From contig NZ_AYYO01000017.1 in the NCBI RefSeq assembly GCF_001436225.1, positions 1 through 50,019 of the forward strand: a stretch of DNA of 50,019 bases, given 5' to 3'. The notes under the pieces are model-generated. The model searched no databases. It was not told the DNA's origin and saw nothing but the letters and a program-made list of their open reading frames with translations. The first letter of the stretch is position 1; the number at the start of each line of letters is the position of its first letter. The stretch comes from Lacticaseibacillus sharpeae JCM 1186 = DSM 20505. GTDB lineage: Bacteria > Bacillota > Bacilli > Lactobacillales > Lactobacillaceae. The position numbers and the translations under genes are program-made. Below, one piece after another: positions 44,084 to 50,019 of this stretch.

Positions 44084-44111
44084 TTGTAAACCCCGAATTA
44101 CCTGGTATAAT
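44084..44111 (+). promoter_or_regulatory. Promoter of the candidate small RNA or leader
   Basis: TTGTAA (44084-44089), 16-base spacer, extended -10 TGgTATAAT (hexamer 44106-44111). Confidence 0.65.
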
Positions 44112-44117
44112 AAGGTT

Positions 44118-44263
44118 TCGAGCACATTGATGGTGCGCGAATAAAAACGCAAAGTGCAAGATTTGTACTAGACCACTTAAGTATACATACCCAAATGAAT
44201 AAATATTACCCGGATAATGACGGGCACGAAAGCCGAAATAGCAATATATTTCGGCTATTTTTG
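44118..44263 (+). ncRNA. Candidate small RNA or attenuated leader of the PTS operon
   Basis: A good promoter upstream and a perfect ten-base terminator stem (AGCCGAAATA, loop GCAATA, then TTTTT at 44258-44262) define a transcript of about 145 bases. No ORF with a ribosome-binding site lies in it. A short GCAC/GTGC hairpin is near its 5' end. It could be a stand-alone RNA or a leader that must be read through to reach the EIIC gene at 44596. No known RNA family was recognised. Confidence 0.45.
44231..44262 (+). terminator. Intrinsic terminator
   Basis: AGCCGAAATA-N6-TATTTCGGCT followed by ATTTTT; 330 bases upstream of the EIIC start. Confidence 0.85.
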
Positions 44264-44352
44264 TATGGGAACCAATTTTTTACCGGTATATTATGCAAGC
44301 CAAAAAAGCCCAATAATATTTGTACCCACCAAAACCGCTTTTGAAATAAACC

Positions 44353-44366
44353 TGAAAACGCTTGTA
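44353..44366 (+). promoter_or_regulatory. cre-like CcpA site 1
   Basis: TGAAAACGCTTGTA matches the catabolite-responsive consensus TGWAARCGYTWNCW except at one position. Location upstream of a PTS operon supports it. Confidence 0.6.
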
Positions 44367-44471
44367 TTGGCGGCTTTGGATGCGATTGTTTGTTATTGGA
44401 CCAAGGTAGACAACCATTGAATAAAGCGCTTGAAATGCATGAAAACGCATGAACCATATTGACGAATTATG

Positions 44472-44485
44472 TGAAAGCGCTACTA
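44472..44485 (+). promoter_or_regulatory. cre-like CcpA site 2
   Basis: TGAAAGCGCTACTA, one mismatch to TGWAARCGYTWNCW. A weaker cre-like match, TGAAAACGCATGAA, lies between the two sites near 44440. Confidence 0.6.
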
Positions 44486-44546
44486 TTGGTTCATACCAAT
44501 TGACCACAGCGCGCAGGTCGACTGGAACTGAAATTTTTAAATTTTT

Positions 44547-44576
44547 CGCCGTGCACACGGCGCAACATAGTATAGT
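44547..44576 (+). promoter_or_regulatory. Operator-like palindrome and -10 of the PTS operon
   Basis: CGCCGTG-CA-CACGGCG (44547-44562) is a perfect GC-rich palindrome in an AT-rich stretch, directly upstream of TATAGT (44571-44576). It would cover the spacer of the promoter, fitting a repressor site. No regulator gene is in the operon. Confidence 0.5.
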
Positions 44577-44595
44577 TGAGAGGAAAGTGAATCAC

Positions 44596-45954
44596 ATGAA
44601 TTCATTTATTGAATGGCTGAACAAGCACCTGGTGCCGATCGCCACGAAGATTGGATCCGTTCGCTGGCTCGTGGCGCTGCGTGATGCCTTCATTAGCATC
44701 ATGCCCGCAACCATGGCTGGGGCCGTGGCGACCGTCCTGAACGCTCTGGTCCGGGACATTCCTGGCCGCTTCGGCTGGACCGGTTTCGTCAACGCAATGC
44801 AGCCCCTGATTGGGGTTAACGGTCAAGTTTGGACCGGGTCCATGGCTGTCTTGGGTCTGATCTTCGCCTTTACGTTTGGTTACCAGCTGTCTGTTCAGTA
44901 CAAGGTTGAACCAATCACAGGTGGGATTGTTACTCTGGGGACCTTCCTGATGACACTGCCTCAGGGTTACACCATTACCCTGGCTAAGGCACTGTCCAAG
45001 GCGGACACCGACATCATCACTAAGGCTGGCGCTGCTGTTACTGGGAACAGCATCTCCGGTTGGGGTTTCTTCAACTTCAATAGCTACTTCGGTGCTGCTG
45101 GGTTCTTCACCGTTATGTTGATGGGTGGTCTGGCGGCCGCAATCTACATCTGGCTCATGAAGAAGCACATCACAATCAAGATGCCTGATTCTGTCCCACC
45201 TGCAATTGCTGCTGCCTTCACCGGGATCATTCCGGCGACCGTCGCAATGTACGTTTCCGGGATTATTACCTGGGCCTTCACCAAGTTCGCGGCAACAACC
45301 GTGATCGAGTTTATTTCCAAGATTATCCAGGAACCACTGCTGAACTTGTCCCAAGGTTACGGGGCAGTGCTGCTGATGACCCTCCTGGTTCAGCTGTTCT
45401 GGTTCTTCGGTCTCCACGGGACCAACGTCCTTGGCCCTGTCCTTGACGGGATTTGGCTGACCGCGCAAGTTGCGAACATGTCCGCATTCAATGCCGGCAA
45501 GGCCCTGCCTTACATCTGGACACGTAATGCATTTGACTTGTACGCATGGATTGGTGGGGCTGGTTCAACCTTGCTCCTGCTGCTCGCCATCCTGTTCTTC
45601 TCCAAGCGTGATGACCAGCGGGCCGTGGCCAAGATGGCGATTGCACCCGGGTTCTTCAACGTTAACGAACCAGTAATGTTTGGGTTGCCAATCGTGCTTG
45701 ACCCAATCTACTTCATTCCATTCCTGGCGGCACCAGTCGTTATGGTTACCATCGCGTACTTCGTCATGCAGGCTGGTTGGGTTTCCCCAATCAAGACGCA
45801 GATTGTTTGGTCCATGCCACCAATCGTGAACTCCTTGATTGCCACCCTTGACTGGCGTGCACCGGTCCTACAGATTGTTAACGGGATTATCGGGTTCCTG
45901 ATTTACCTGCCATTCGTTAAGGCTGCCAACAAGATTAAGCCTGCTGAATACTAA
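44596..45954 (+). CDS. PTS sugar transporter subunit IIC, lactose/cellobiose family
   Basis: 452 aa from ATG at 44596, after AGAGGAAAG about eight bases upstream. About ten membrane helices. The family motif for substrate binding and EIIB contact reads NVNEPVMFGLPIVLDPIYFI near 355-374. FWFFGLHGTNVLGPV is another conserved block. It moves a beta-linked disaccharide or N-acetyl sugar across the membrane with phosphorylation. First gene of a PTS unit with separate IIB and IIA genes further down and MupG in between. Confidence 0.92.
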   Translation: MNSFIEWLNKHLVPIATKIGSVRWLVALRDAFISIMPATMAGAVATVLNALVRDIPGRFGWTGFVNAMQPLIGVNGQVWTGSMAVLGLIFAFTFGYQLSVQYKVEPITGGIVTLGTFLMTLPQGYTITLAKALSKADTDIITKAGAAVTGNSISGWGFFNFNSYFGAAGFFTVMLMGGLAAAIYIWLMKKHITIKMPDSVPPAIAAAFTGIIPATVAMYVSGIITWAFTKFAATTVIEFISKIIQEPLLNLSQGYGAVLLMTLLVQLFWFFGLHGTNVLGPVLDGIWLTAQVANMSAFNAGKALPYIWTRNAFDLYAWIGGAGSTLLLLLAILFFSKRDDQRAVAKMAIAPGFFNVNEPVMFGLPIVLDPIYFIPFLAAPVVMVTIAYFVMQAGWVSPIKTQIVWSMPPIVNSLIATLDWRAPVLQIVNGIIGFLIYLPFVKAANKIKPAEY

Positions 45955-45999
45955 TTAGTTGTTGAACGATGTTGCTTTTGTTAGTCGGAGGATATGGAC

Positions 46000-46182
46000 A
46001 TGAAGGATAAAAGTTTGTTAGTTCTGCTCAACATTGGTTTGCTTTTAGTCATGTTCAGCCGGGCGACTTCGGGGATGATGGCGAACGCGCTCATCCTAAA
46101 CGGGGCGGCACTGGCAGTCATCTGCGGCGTGATGTACTGGCGCCAGGCGAAGCAGAAGCACACCAAGAAGACAGATAAGTAG
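46000..46182 (+). CDS. Small membrane protein of the PTS operon, unknown function
   Basis: 60 aa from ATG at 46000, which is eight bases from GGAGG; an in-frame ATG at 45994 is only two bases away. Two hydrophobic segments (about 4-20 and 26-44) and a basic, lysine-rich tail (YWRQAKQKHTKKTDK). It lies 45 bases after the EIIC gene. No family recognised; it may assist the permease. Confidence 0.7.
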   Translation: MKDKSLLVLLNIGLLLVMFSRATSGMMANALILNGAALAVICGVMYWRQAKQKHTKKTDK

Positions 46183-46233
46183 TAGACATTAGGATTGCGG
46201 AATTAGCCGCGTGTAGTAAGGAGTGTTTTTTCC

Positions 46234-46668
46234 ATGGATATCCAGATGAAACTGAACGTACCAGCAGCGTACTTCTTCAACCGCTTGATTGAGTCGTCAC
46301 TGTATGACATTAACGAGCAGACGGGGAAGAACTTACAGGCTAACCAGCTTGCACATTTCGCCTACAAACGGAAGCTCGCTAATGGGGCGTACGGGCGGTT
46401 CCTGGTGACCGATTACCGGCCCGAGGGTGTCTATGCGTACTCCATGCGCACTGGGCGCAATACGTACAGTGTGAGCTACAACGTGAGCCAGTTGACGGAT
46501 GATGTCGCGCAGTTCCACTACACCGAACAAGTGACGGGGGAGAACAGCACGGTGAACGCCAACAACAAGCTGACCGGCTTCATGCTCGGTTGGTTCCGCA
46601 AGCGGCGGTTTAAGAAGATGGCGGCGGAAATTGCGCAAGACTACGCCAAGATGCTTGAAGTAGGCTGA
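46234..46668 (+). CDS. DUF3284 domain protein
   Basis: 144 aa, soluble. It begins MDIQMKLNVPAAYFFNRLIE, and the beta-rich centre YGRFLVTDYRPEGVYAYSMRTG fits DUF3284, a family often found inside cellobiose-type PTS operons of lactic acid bacteria. The fold resembles START/SRPBCC-like small-ligand domains, but this is only a guess. AAGGAGT is nine bases upstream of the ATG. Function is unknown. Confidence 0.78.
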   Translation: MDIQMKLNVPAAYFFNRLIESSLYDINEQTGKNLQANQLAHFAYKRKLANGAYGRFLVTDYRPEGVYAYSMRTGRNTYSVSYNVSQLTDDVAQFHYTEQVTGENSTVNANNKLTGFMLGWFRKRRFKKMAAEIAQDYAKMLEVG

Positions 46669-46749
46669 GCAAGTTACGTCGATTGGTAATTGGGATAACG
46701 TGGCGGGAACTGTGACTGGCCCCCGCCGCGACGATAAGGAGTGTTTGAT

Positions 46750-47856
46750 ATGCGGCAACTCGGAATTTCAGTATATCCAGACCACACTAGTCTGGCAGAA
46801 GATCAGCAGTATTTGGACTTAGCGGCAAAGTACGGCTACAAACGTATCTTCACGTCACTGTTGCAACTGCACGGGGACGCGGGGGAGGACAACCTGGAGC
46901 GCTTCAAGGCAACCATCGATTACGCGAACAAATTGGGGTTCAAGACGATTGTCGACATCAATCCAGCGCTGTTCACGGATTTGGGCGTAACGTACGATGA
47001 CCTGCATTTCTTCCACAATCTCGGTGTCTGGGGCCTGCGTCTTGACGAAGGTTTCACCGGGGTGGAAGAAGCGCGGATGACCCGCAATCCATTTGGACTG
47101 AAGATTGAAATTAACATGTCGGCGGGGACGAACTATCTCGCCAGCATCATGAGTTACCACCCGAACACCGATAATCTGCTCGGTTGCCACAATTTCTACC
47201 CCCAGATGTACACGGGGCTGTCGGACCAGTACTTCGTGGACTACTCGCAGCCATACCGCGACAACAACTTGCACACCGCTGCTTTCGTCTCCGCAGCGTC
47301 CGCAACGTTCGGGCCGTGGCCGGTCAGTGAGGGGCTGCCTAGTATGGAAAGCGACCGGACGCGTCCGATTGCGACCCAAGTGCAACACCTGCTGCTGACG
47401 GGGATGGTGGATGATGTGATTATTGGGAACGCCTATGCCTCTGAGGCCGAGCTCAAAGCGGCCGCAGATAGCTTCAACGCTGCGAACCCGCAGCTGACTG
47501 TCGATTTGAACGCCGACATCACGGATACCGAAAAGGCGATTGTCCTGGACGGCATCTCTGGTAGTCACCTGTACCGTGGGGACGCATCAGATTACCTGCT
47601 GCGTTCAACCTTGCCGCGCATTAAGTACGGCAACGCCTCCATTCCGGCCCATGGGGAAACGGGTAACTTCCAGCGCGGTGATGTGCTGGTTGTGAACGAC
47701 AAGTACGGCCGGTATAAGGGTGAGATGCAGATTGCGCTCACCTGCGTGCCGAACGACGGGCGGCGCAACAAGGTCGGCCGGGTTGCAGATAGCGACTTGG
47801 CACTGCTGGCTCAGATCCACCCGTGGATGACGTTCCAGCTGGTAACGGCCAAATAA
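46750..47856 (+). CDS. mupG: MupG family protein (6-phospho-N-acetylmuramidase, DUF871)
   Basis: 368 aa from ATG at 46750 (MRQLGISVYPDHTSLAEDQQ), AAGGAGT seven bases upstream. Residues 1-240 form a TIM barrel with the family blocks DINPALF (69-75), LRLDEGF (97-103) and EINMSAGT (120-127); a smaller beta domain follows. Staphylococcal MupG splits MurNAc-6-phosphate from GlcNAc after PTS uptake. Here the gene sits inside a Lac-family PTS operon with no other glycosidase, so it is the likely hydrolase for the incoming phosphorylated sugar. The exact substrate is not proven. Confidence 0.88.
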   Translation: MRQLGISVYPDHTSLAEDQQYLDLAAKYGYKRIFTSLLQLHGDAGEDNLERFKATIDYANKLGFKTIVDINPALFTDLGVTYDDLHFFHNLGVWGLRLDEGFTGVEEARMTRNPFGLKIEINMSAGTNYLASIMSYHPNTDNLLGCHNFYPQMYTGLSDQYFVDYSQPYRDNNLHTAAFVSAASATFGPWPVSEGLPSMESDRTRPIATQVQHLLLTGMVDDVIIGNAYASEAELKAAADSFNAANPQLTVDLNADITDTEKAIVLDGISGSHLYRGDASDYLLRSTLPRIKYGNASIPAHGETGNFQRGDVLVVNDKYGRYKGEMQIALTCVPNDGRRNKVGRVADSDLALLAQIHPWMTFQLVTAK

Positions 47857-47902
47857 CGATATGTGTTTGCGCATTAATATGAGTATGCTTTAGCACGTGG
47901 CT

Positions 47903-47918
47903 CGTTCCACGTGAAACA
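47903..47918. other. parS: parS site (ParB-binding centromere sequence)
   Basis: CGTTCCACGTGAAACA matches the Bacillus parS sequence TGTTCCACGTGAAACA at 15 of 16 positions, including the whole palindromic core. It lies in the mupG-EIIB gap, about 20 kb to the right of oriC, where origin-proximal parS sites are expected. Confidence 0.85.
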
Positions 47919-47931
47919 ACGATGAATGATT

Positions 47932-47991
47932 GGCAAATGCTAGGAAGGCCGTTTTCCTGAGGGGGTTCGCGGCTACAGCCTAGCATTTGTC
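47932..47991 (+). promoter_or_regulatory. Long stem-loop directly upstream of the EIIB ribosome-binding site
   Basis: GGCAAATGCTAGG (47932-47944) pairs with CCTAGCATTTGTC (47979-47991): 12 Watson-Crick pairs plus one G-U. The 34-base loop can form an inner GCCG/CGGC helix. The EIIB GGAGG starts seven bases later. No T tract, so it is not a terminator. Confidence 0.7.
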
Positions 47992-48007
47992 GTCAATGGA
48001 GGAAATA

Positions 48008-48316
48008 ATGACGAAGAAAATTATGTTGGCCTGCTCAGCGGGGATGTCCACGAGCTTGCTTGTGAACAAGATGAAACAGGCTGCTGAAGATTCGGGGACG
48101 GACGTTGAGATCTTCGCCACCGCGGCCGCAGATGCCCTGGCCAAATTGGACTCAGAGCACCCCGACGTCCTGATGCTCGGCCCGCAGGTGAAGTACATGC
48201 TGGAAGAATTCCAGAAGAGTGCCGCTTGCCCCGTCGCGGTCATCAACATGCGCGACTACGGCCTCATGAACGGGCCCAAAGTGCTGAAGGATGCCCTGGC
48301 GTTGGCAGATAAGTAG
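48008..48316 (+). CDS. PTS subunit IIB, lactose/cellobiose family
   Basis: 102 aa from ATG at 48008, GGAGG five bases upstream. The phosphorylated cysteine is C9 in KKIMLACSAGMSTSLLV, the P-loop of the Lac-family IIB fold. It passes phosphate from IIA to the incoming sugar in IIC. Separated from mupG by a 151-base gap that holds parS and a long stem-loop, and from IIA by a terminator. Confidence 0.94.
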   Translation: MTKKIMLACSAGMSTSLLVNKMKQAAEDSGTDVEIFATAAADALAKLDSEHPDVLMLGPQVKYMLEEFQKSAACPVAVINMRDYGLMNGPKVLKDALALADK

Positions 48317-48332
48317 TTAGGTTAATGGAAAC

Positions 48333-48362
48333 AAAAATGCCCACCGGTGCGTGGGCATTTTT
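48333..48362 (+). terminator. Intrinsic terminator between IIB and IIA genes
   Basis: AAAAATGCCCAC pairs perfectly with GTGGGCATTTTT around a six-base loop. It should end most transcripts before IIA. A second hairpin without T tract (about 48369-48400) follows. Confidence 0.92.
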
Positions 48363-48421
48363 AATCGGACGCGCACCGGGCAGGGGATGCCGGGTGTGCG
48401 CACATGAAGGAGAATTTACAC

Positions 48422-48736
48422 ATGGAACACGCAGCAGATGAACAGACGATTATGAACCTCATCATGGCCGGCGGGAACGCGAAGAGCTCGGCCTTTGAAG
48501 CCATTTACGCGGCGAAGAAGGGTGACCAGGAAACGGCTAAGGCAAAGCTCAAGGAAGCCGATGAATTCATGGTTGCCGCCCACAACGCGCAGACCGACAT
48601 GTTGACGCAGGAAGCTCAGGGCAACCACGTGCAGGTCAGCCTGCTGATGGTGCACGCGCAGGACCACATTATGAACGCCATCACGTTCCGGGATCTGGCG
48701 GGCGAGATTGTCGACCTGTACGGCCGGCTTGACTAG
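48422..48736 (+). CDS. PTS subunit IIA, lactose/cellobiose family
   Basis: 104 aa from ATG at 48422 with AAGGAG nine bases upstream; an earlier in-frame ATG at 48404 precedes that site. All-helical trimeric IIA: NLIMAGGNAKSSAFEAIYAA at the start and the phospho-histidine in LLMVHAQDHIMNA near residue 77. It takes phosphate from HPr. No clear promoter was seen between the terminator and this gene, so it may depend on read-through. Confidence 0.94.
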   Translation: MEHAADEQTIMNLIMAGGNAKSSAFEAIYAAKKGDQETAKAKLKEADEFMVAAHNAQTDMLTQEAQGNHVQVSLLMVHAQDHIMNAITFRDLAGEIVDLYGRLD

Positions 48737-48751
48737 CTGAAGATTGACACT

Positions 48752-48798
48752 AAAGGACCTGGCCCCACAGCACTTAAGCTGCGGGGCCAGGTCCTTTT
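48752..48798. terminator. Bidirectional terminator
   Basis: A 15-base perfect stem (AAAGGACCTGGCCCC) with an inner CAGC/GCTG helix; T4 on the right. It ends the PTS unit and the convergent Cof gene. Confidence 0.9.
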
Positions 48799-48806
48799 AC
48801 GTATTG

Positions 48807-49622
48807 TTAAATGATCTCCAGGTGCTTCAGCGCTGCAGCAATCCCATCTTCGTCGTTGCTGCTGGTGACGTAATCGGCGTGGCTCTTGGCGAGGTCAGAG
48901 CCGTTGCCCATGGCCACGGCGGTGCCGGCGAAGTCGAACATTGGCAGGTCGTTCTTCTCGTCGCCAAAGACCAGCACCTGGTCGGGCGTGAGGTTGAGCG
49001 CCGCGGTGAGGGCGCGCAGGCCGTTGCCCTTACCGGCGTCCTTGTTCATGATTTCGAGGAAGTTCTTGCCGGCGCGGACGATGTAGGCTTCATCACCGAA
49101 TGCGGCCAGCACTGCGGGTTCGATGCGGTCAAGTTCGGCGGTGCTGCCCACGAACGCGGCCTTAACGGGGGTGAAGTCCGCCGGCATTTCGTCTGGAGTG
49201 CGGATGTACAACCCCGCCCGGTTCTCCCACGCCTGCACGACGGTGTAGCGGTCCACATCCTTGTTGCTGGTGAAGACGGTGCTGGCGGCATCCAGGACGT
49301 AGTAACCGGCCTTTTCGGTGGTCGAGAAGGCGTCGAGGCGGCGGTACAGGTCGTTACTCAGGCTGAGCGTCTGGATGACGGTGCCGCTAGCAGTTTCAAC
49401 CACGCCGCCGTTGAAGGTGATGGCGTACTGCTCATCGCCATCGATGCCCAGTGTGTCCATGTAGCGGCGCACCCCGGCAAGCGGCCGACCCGAGCACGGC
49501 ACGACCTTAATGCCGGCAGCGAGTGCCGTTTTCAGCGCTGCAACCGTTGCGGGGGAAATGACGCCGTGGCTGGTGAGCAGCGTGTCGTCGATGTCCGTTG
49601 CGATTAGTTTGATGTCTGTCAT
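48807..49622 (-). CDS. Cof-type HAD family phosphatase
   Basis: 271 aa. Motif I is LIATDIDDTLLTSHG with D10 and D12; motif II is the serine in PCSGRPLAGV; the motif IV block is FGDEKNDLPMFDFAG. Closer to the canonical Cof pattern than the paralogue at 4984-5787. Likely acts on phosphorylated sugars or cofactors. GAGG is seven bases before the ATG. A 16-bp palindrome, AAAAGTATATACTTTT, lies 20 bases upstream at 49643-49658 and may overlap its promoter. Confidence 0.9.
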   Translation of the reverse strand: MTDIKLIATDIDDTLLTSHGVISPATVAALKTALAAGIKVVPCSGRPLAGVRRYMDTLGIDGDEQYAITFNGGVVETASGTVIQTLSLSNDLYRRLDAFSTTEKAGYYVLDAASTVFTSNKDVDRYTVVQAWENRAGLYIRTPDEMPADFTPVKAAFVGSTAELDRIEPAVLAAFGDEAYIVRAGKNFLEIMNKDAGKGNGLRALTAALNLTPDQVLVFGDEKNDLPMFDFAGTAVAMGNGSDLAKSHADYVTSSNDEDGIAAALKHLEII

Positions 49623-49763
49623 GGTGAGTCCTCGATTTCGTTAAAAGTATATACTTTTATTCTACCTTAAATCGGGGCCAATTGTGTTTTATTGCGCGTA
49701 ATCGGTTACATTTTTTGCCCACGGAATTTGTGACGTAATTTGCGACTTTTTCCGCTGAAACTG

Positions 49764-49792
49764 TTGCCAAGGCGGGCTGTATCATGTATTAT
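49764..49792 (+). promoter_or_regulatory. Promoter of tRNA-Lys
   Basis: TTGCCA (49764-49769), 17-base spacer, TATTAT (49787-49792), 28 bases upstream of the tRNA. Confidence 0.75.
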
Positions 49793-49820
49793 AGTTAAGT
49801 CGCATGGCGATGCAGTATAT

Positions 49821-49893
49821 GGGTGGTTAGCTCAGCTGGCAGAGCACCGGACTCTTAATCCGGGTGTCCAGGGTTCGATCCCCTGACCACCCA
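49821..49893 (+). tRNA. tRNA-Lys (anticodon CTT)
   Basis: 73 bases that fold as a full cloverleaf: acceptor GGGTGGT with ACCACCC, D stem GCTC/GAGC, anticodon stem CCGGA/TCCGG with loop CTCTTAA, and T stem CAGGG/CCCTG with TTCGATC. The anticodon CTT reads lysine AAG. CCA is not encoded and must be added. Confidence 0.97.
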
Positions 49894-49908
49894 GCATATA
49901 CACAGGTG

Positions 49909-49937
49909 AAACAGGGCGGAAACGTCCTGTTTTTTTG
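49909..49937 (+). terminator. Terminator after tRNA-Lys
   Basis: ACAGGgCG-GAAA-CGtCCTGT followed by seven T. The remaining bases to 50019 show nothing recognisable. Confidence 0.85.
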
Positions 49938-50019
49938 TGCTCTGGGGATTTTTACCCCGAAAATTCGGAACTATGTCAAACGGTGTTGAATAGTAAATTT
50001 ATCATTTGGAGTTCGTCCT

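Larger units (their letters stand above)
43966..44595. other. 630-base AT-rich regulatory gap upstream of the PTS operon
   Basis: It holds a plus-strand promoter (44084-44111), an intrinsic terminator (44231-44262), two cre-like sites (44353 and 44472), a GC-rich palindrome (44547-44562) and a second -10 (44571-44576). A 49-codon frame at 44195-44344 has no ribosome-binding site and crosses the terminator. The composition is clearly AT-richer than the flanking genes. Confidence 0.6.

Noticed and set aside
44195-44344. 49-codon frame starting MNKYYPDNDG
   Set aside because: No ribosome-binding site, runs across the terminator at 44231-44262, and no recognisable family.

Overview
The window is a chromosomal replication-origin region from a low-GC-phylum (Firmicutes) bacterium whose own DNA is fairly GC-rich. 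Gene content and protein style (Rgg and LysR regulators, Lac-family PTS, DUF3284, MupG, PfoR-like EIIC, many small membrane proteins) point to the Lactobacillaceae. A high-GC Lacticaseibacillus-like species is plausible, but the sequence alone does not fix the genus. No IS element, prophage, CRISPR array or rRNA operon was seen.

Layout. Positions 1-9700 hold metabolic and regulatory genes (a MetE-like methyltransferase with a divergent LysR regulator, aspartase, an AraC regulator, a Cof phosphatase), the rpsF-ssb-rpsR operon, a second ssb, an orphan AbrB/MazE-like gene and a Gfo/Idh/MocA oxidoreductase. Positions 9700-18400 hold an ABC exporter with an apparent attenuator in its leader, an acetyltransferase, an MFS transporter divergent from an Rgg regulator, a GGDEF-EAL cyclic-di-GMP protein and an M42 aminopeptidase. 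Positions 18596-27762 are the leftward origin block gyrA, gyrB, recF, yaaA, dnaN, dnaA. Positions 28557-36990 are the rightward block rpmH, rnpA, yidC, jag, then an S66 peptidase and an AT-richer orphan permease, then mnmE and mnmG. Positions 37052-44000 hold a cold-shock gene, a CPBP protease, small membrane proteins, a PRPP synthetase, a PfoR-like permease and a branched-chain aminotransferase. Positions 44100-48740 are a PTS operon: EIIC, small protein, DUF3284, MupG, EIIB, EIIA. The window ends with a second Cof phosphatase and tRNA-Lys(CTT).

The origin is bipartite, as in Bacillus subtilis. DnaA boxes, including two perfect TTATCCACA copies, lie between dnaA and rpmH. The dnaA-dnaN spacer carries what looks like a basal unwinding system: a DnaA box, a GC cluster and DnaA-trios. 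Around it are candidate chromosome-organisation sites: two exact copies of the Noc-binding palindrome ATTTCCCGGGAAAT, a one-mismatch copy inside recF, and a 15/16 parS site about 20 kb right of the origin, inside the PTS operon. No parA, parB or noc gene is in the window, so the proteins would have to be encoded elsewhere.

Other points for follow-up are a 39-bp element repeated upstream of both ssb2 and the AbrB-like gene, a promoter-to-terminator stretch without a convincing ORF upstream of the PTS operon, a long stem-loop before the EIIB ribosome-binding site, and a terminator between EIIB and EIIA.
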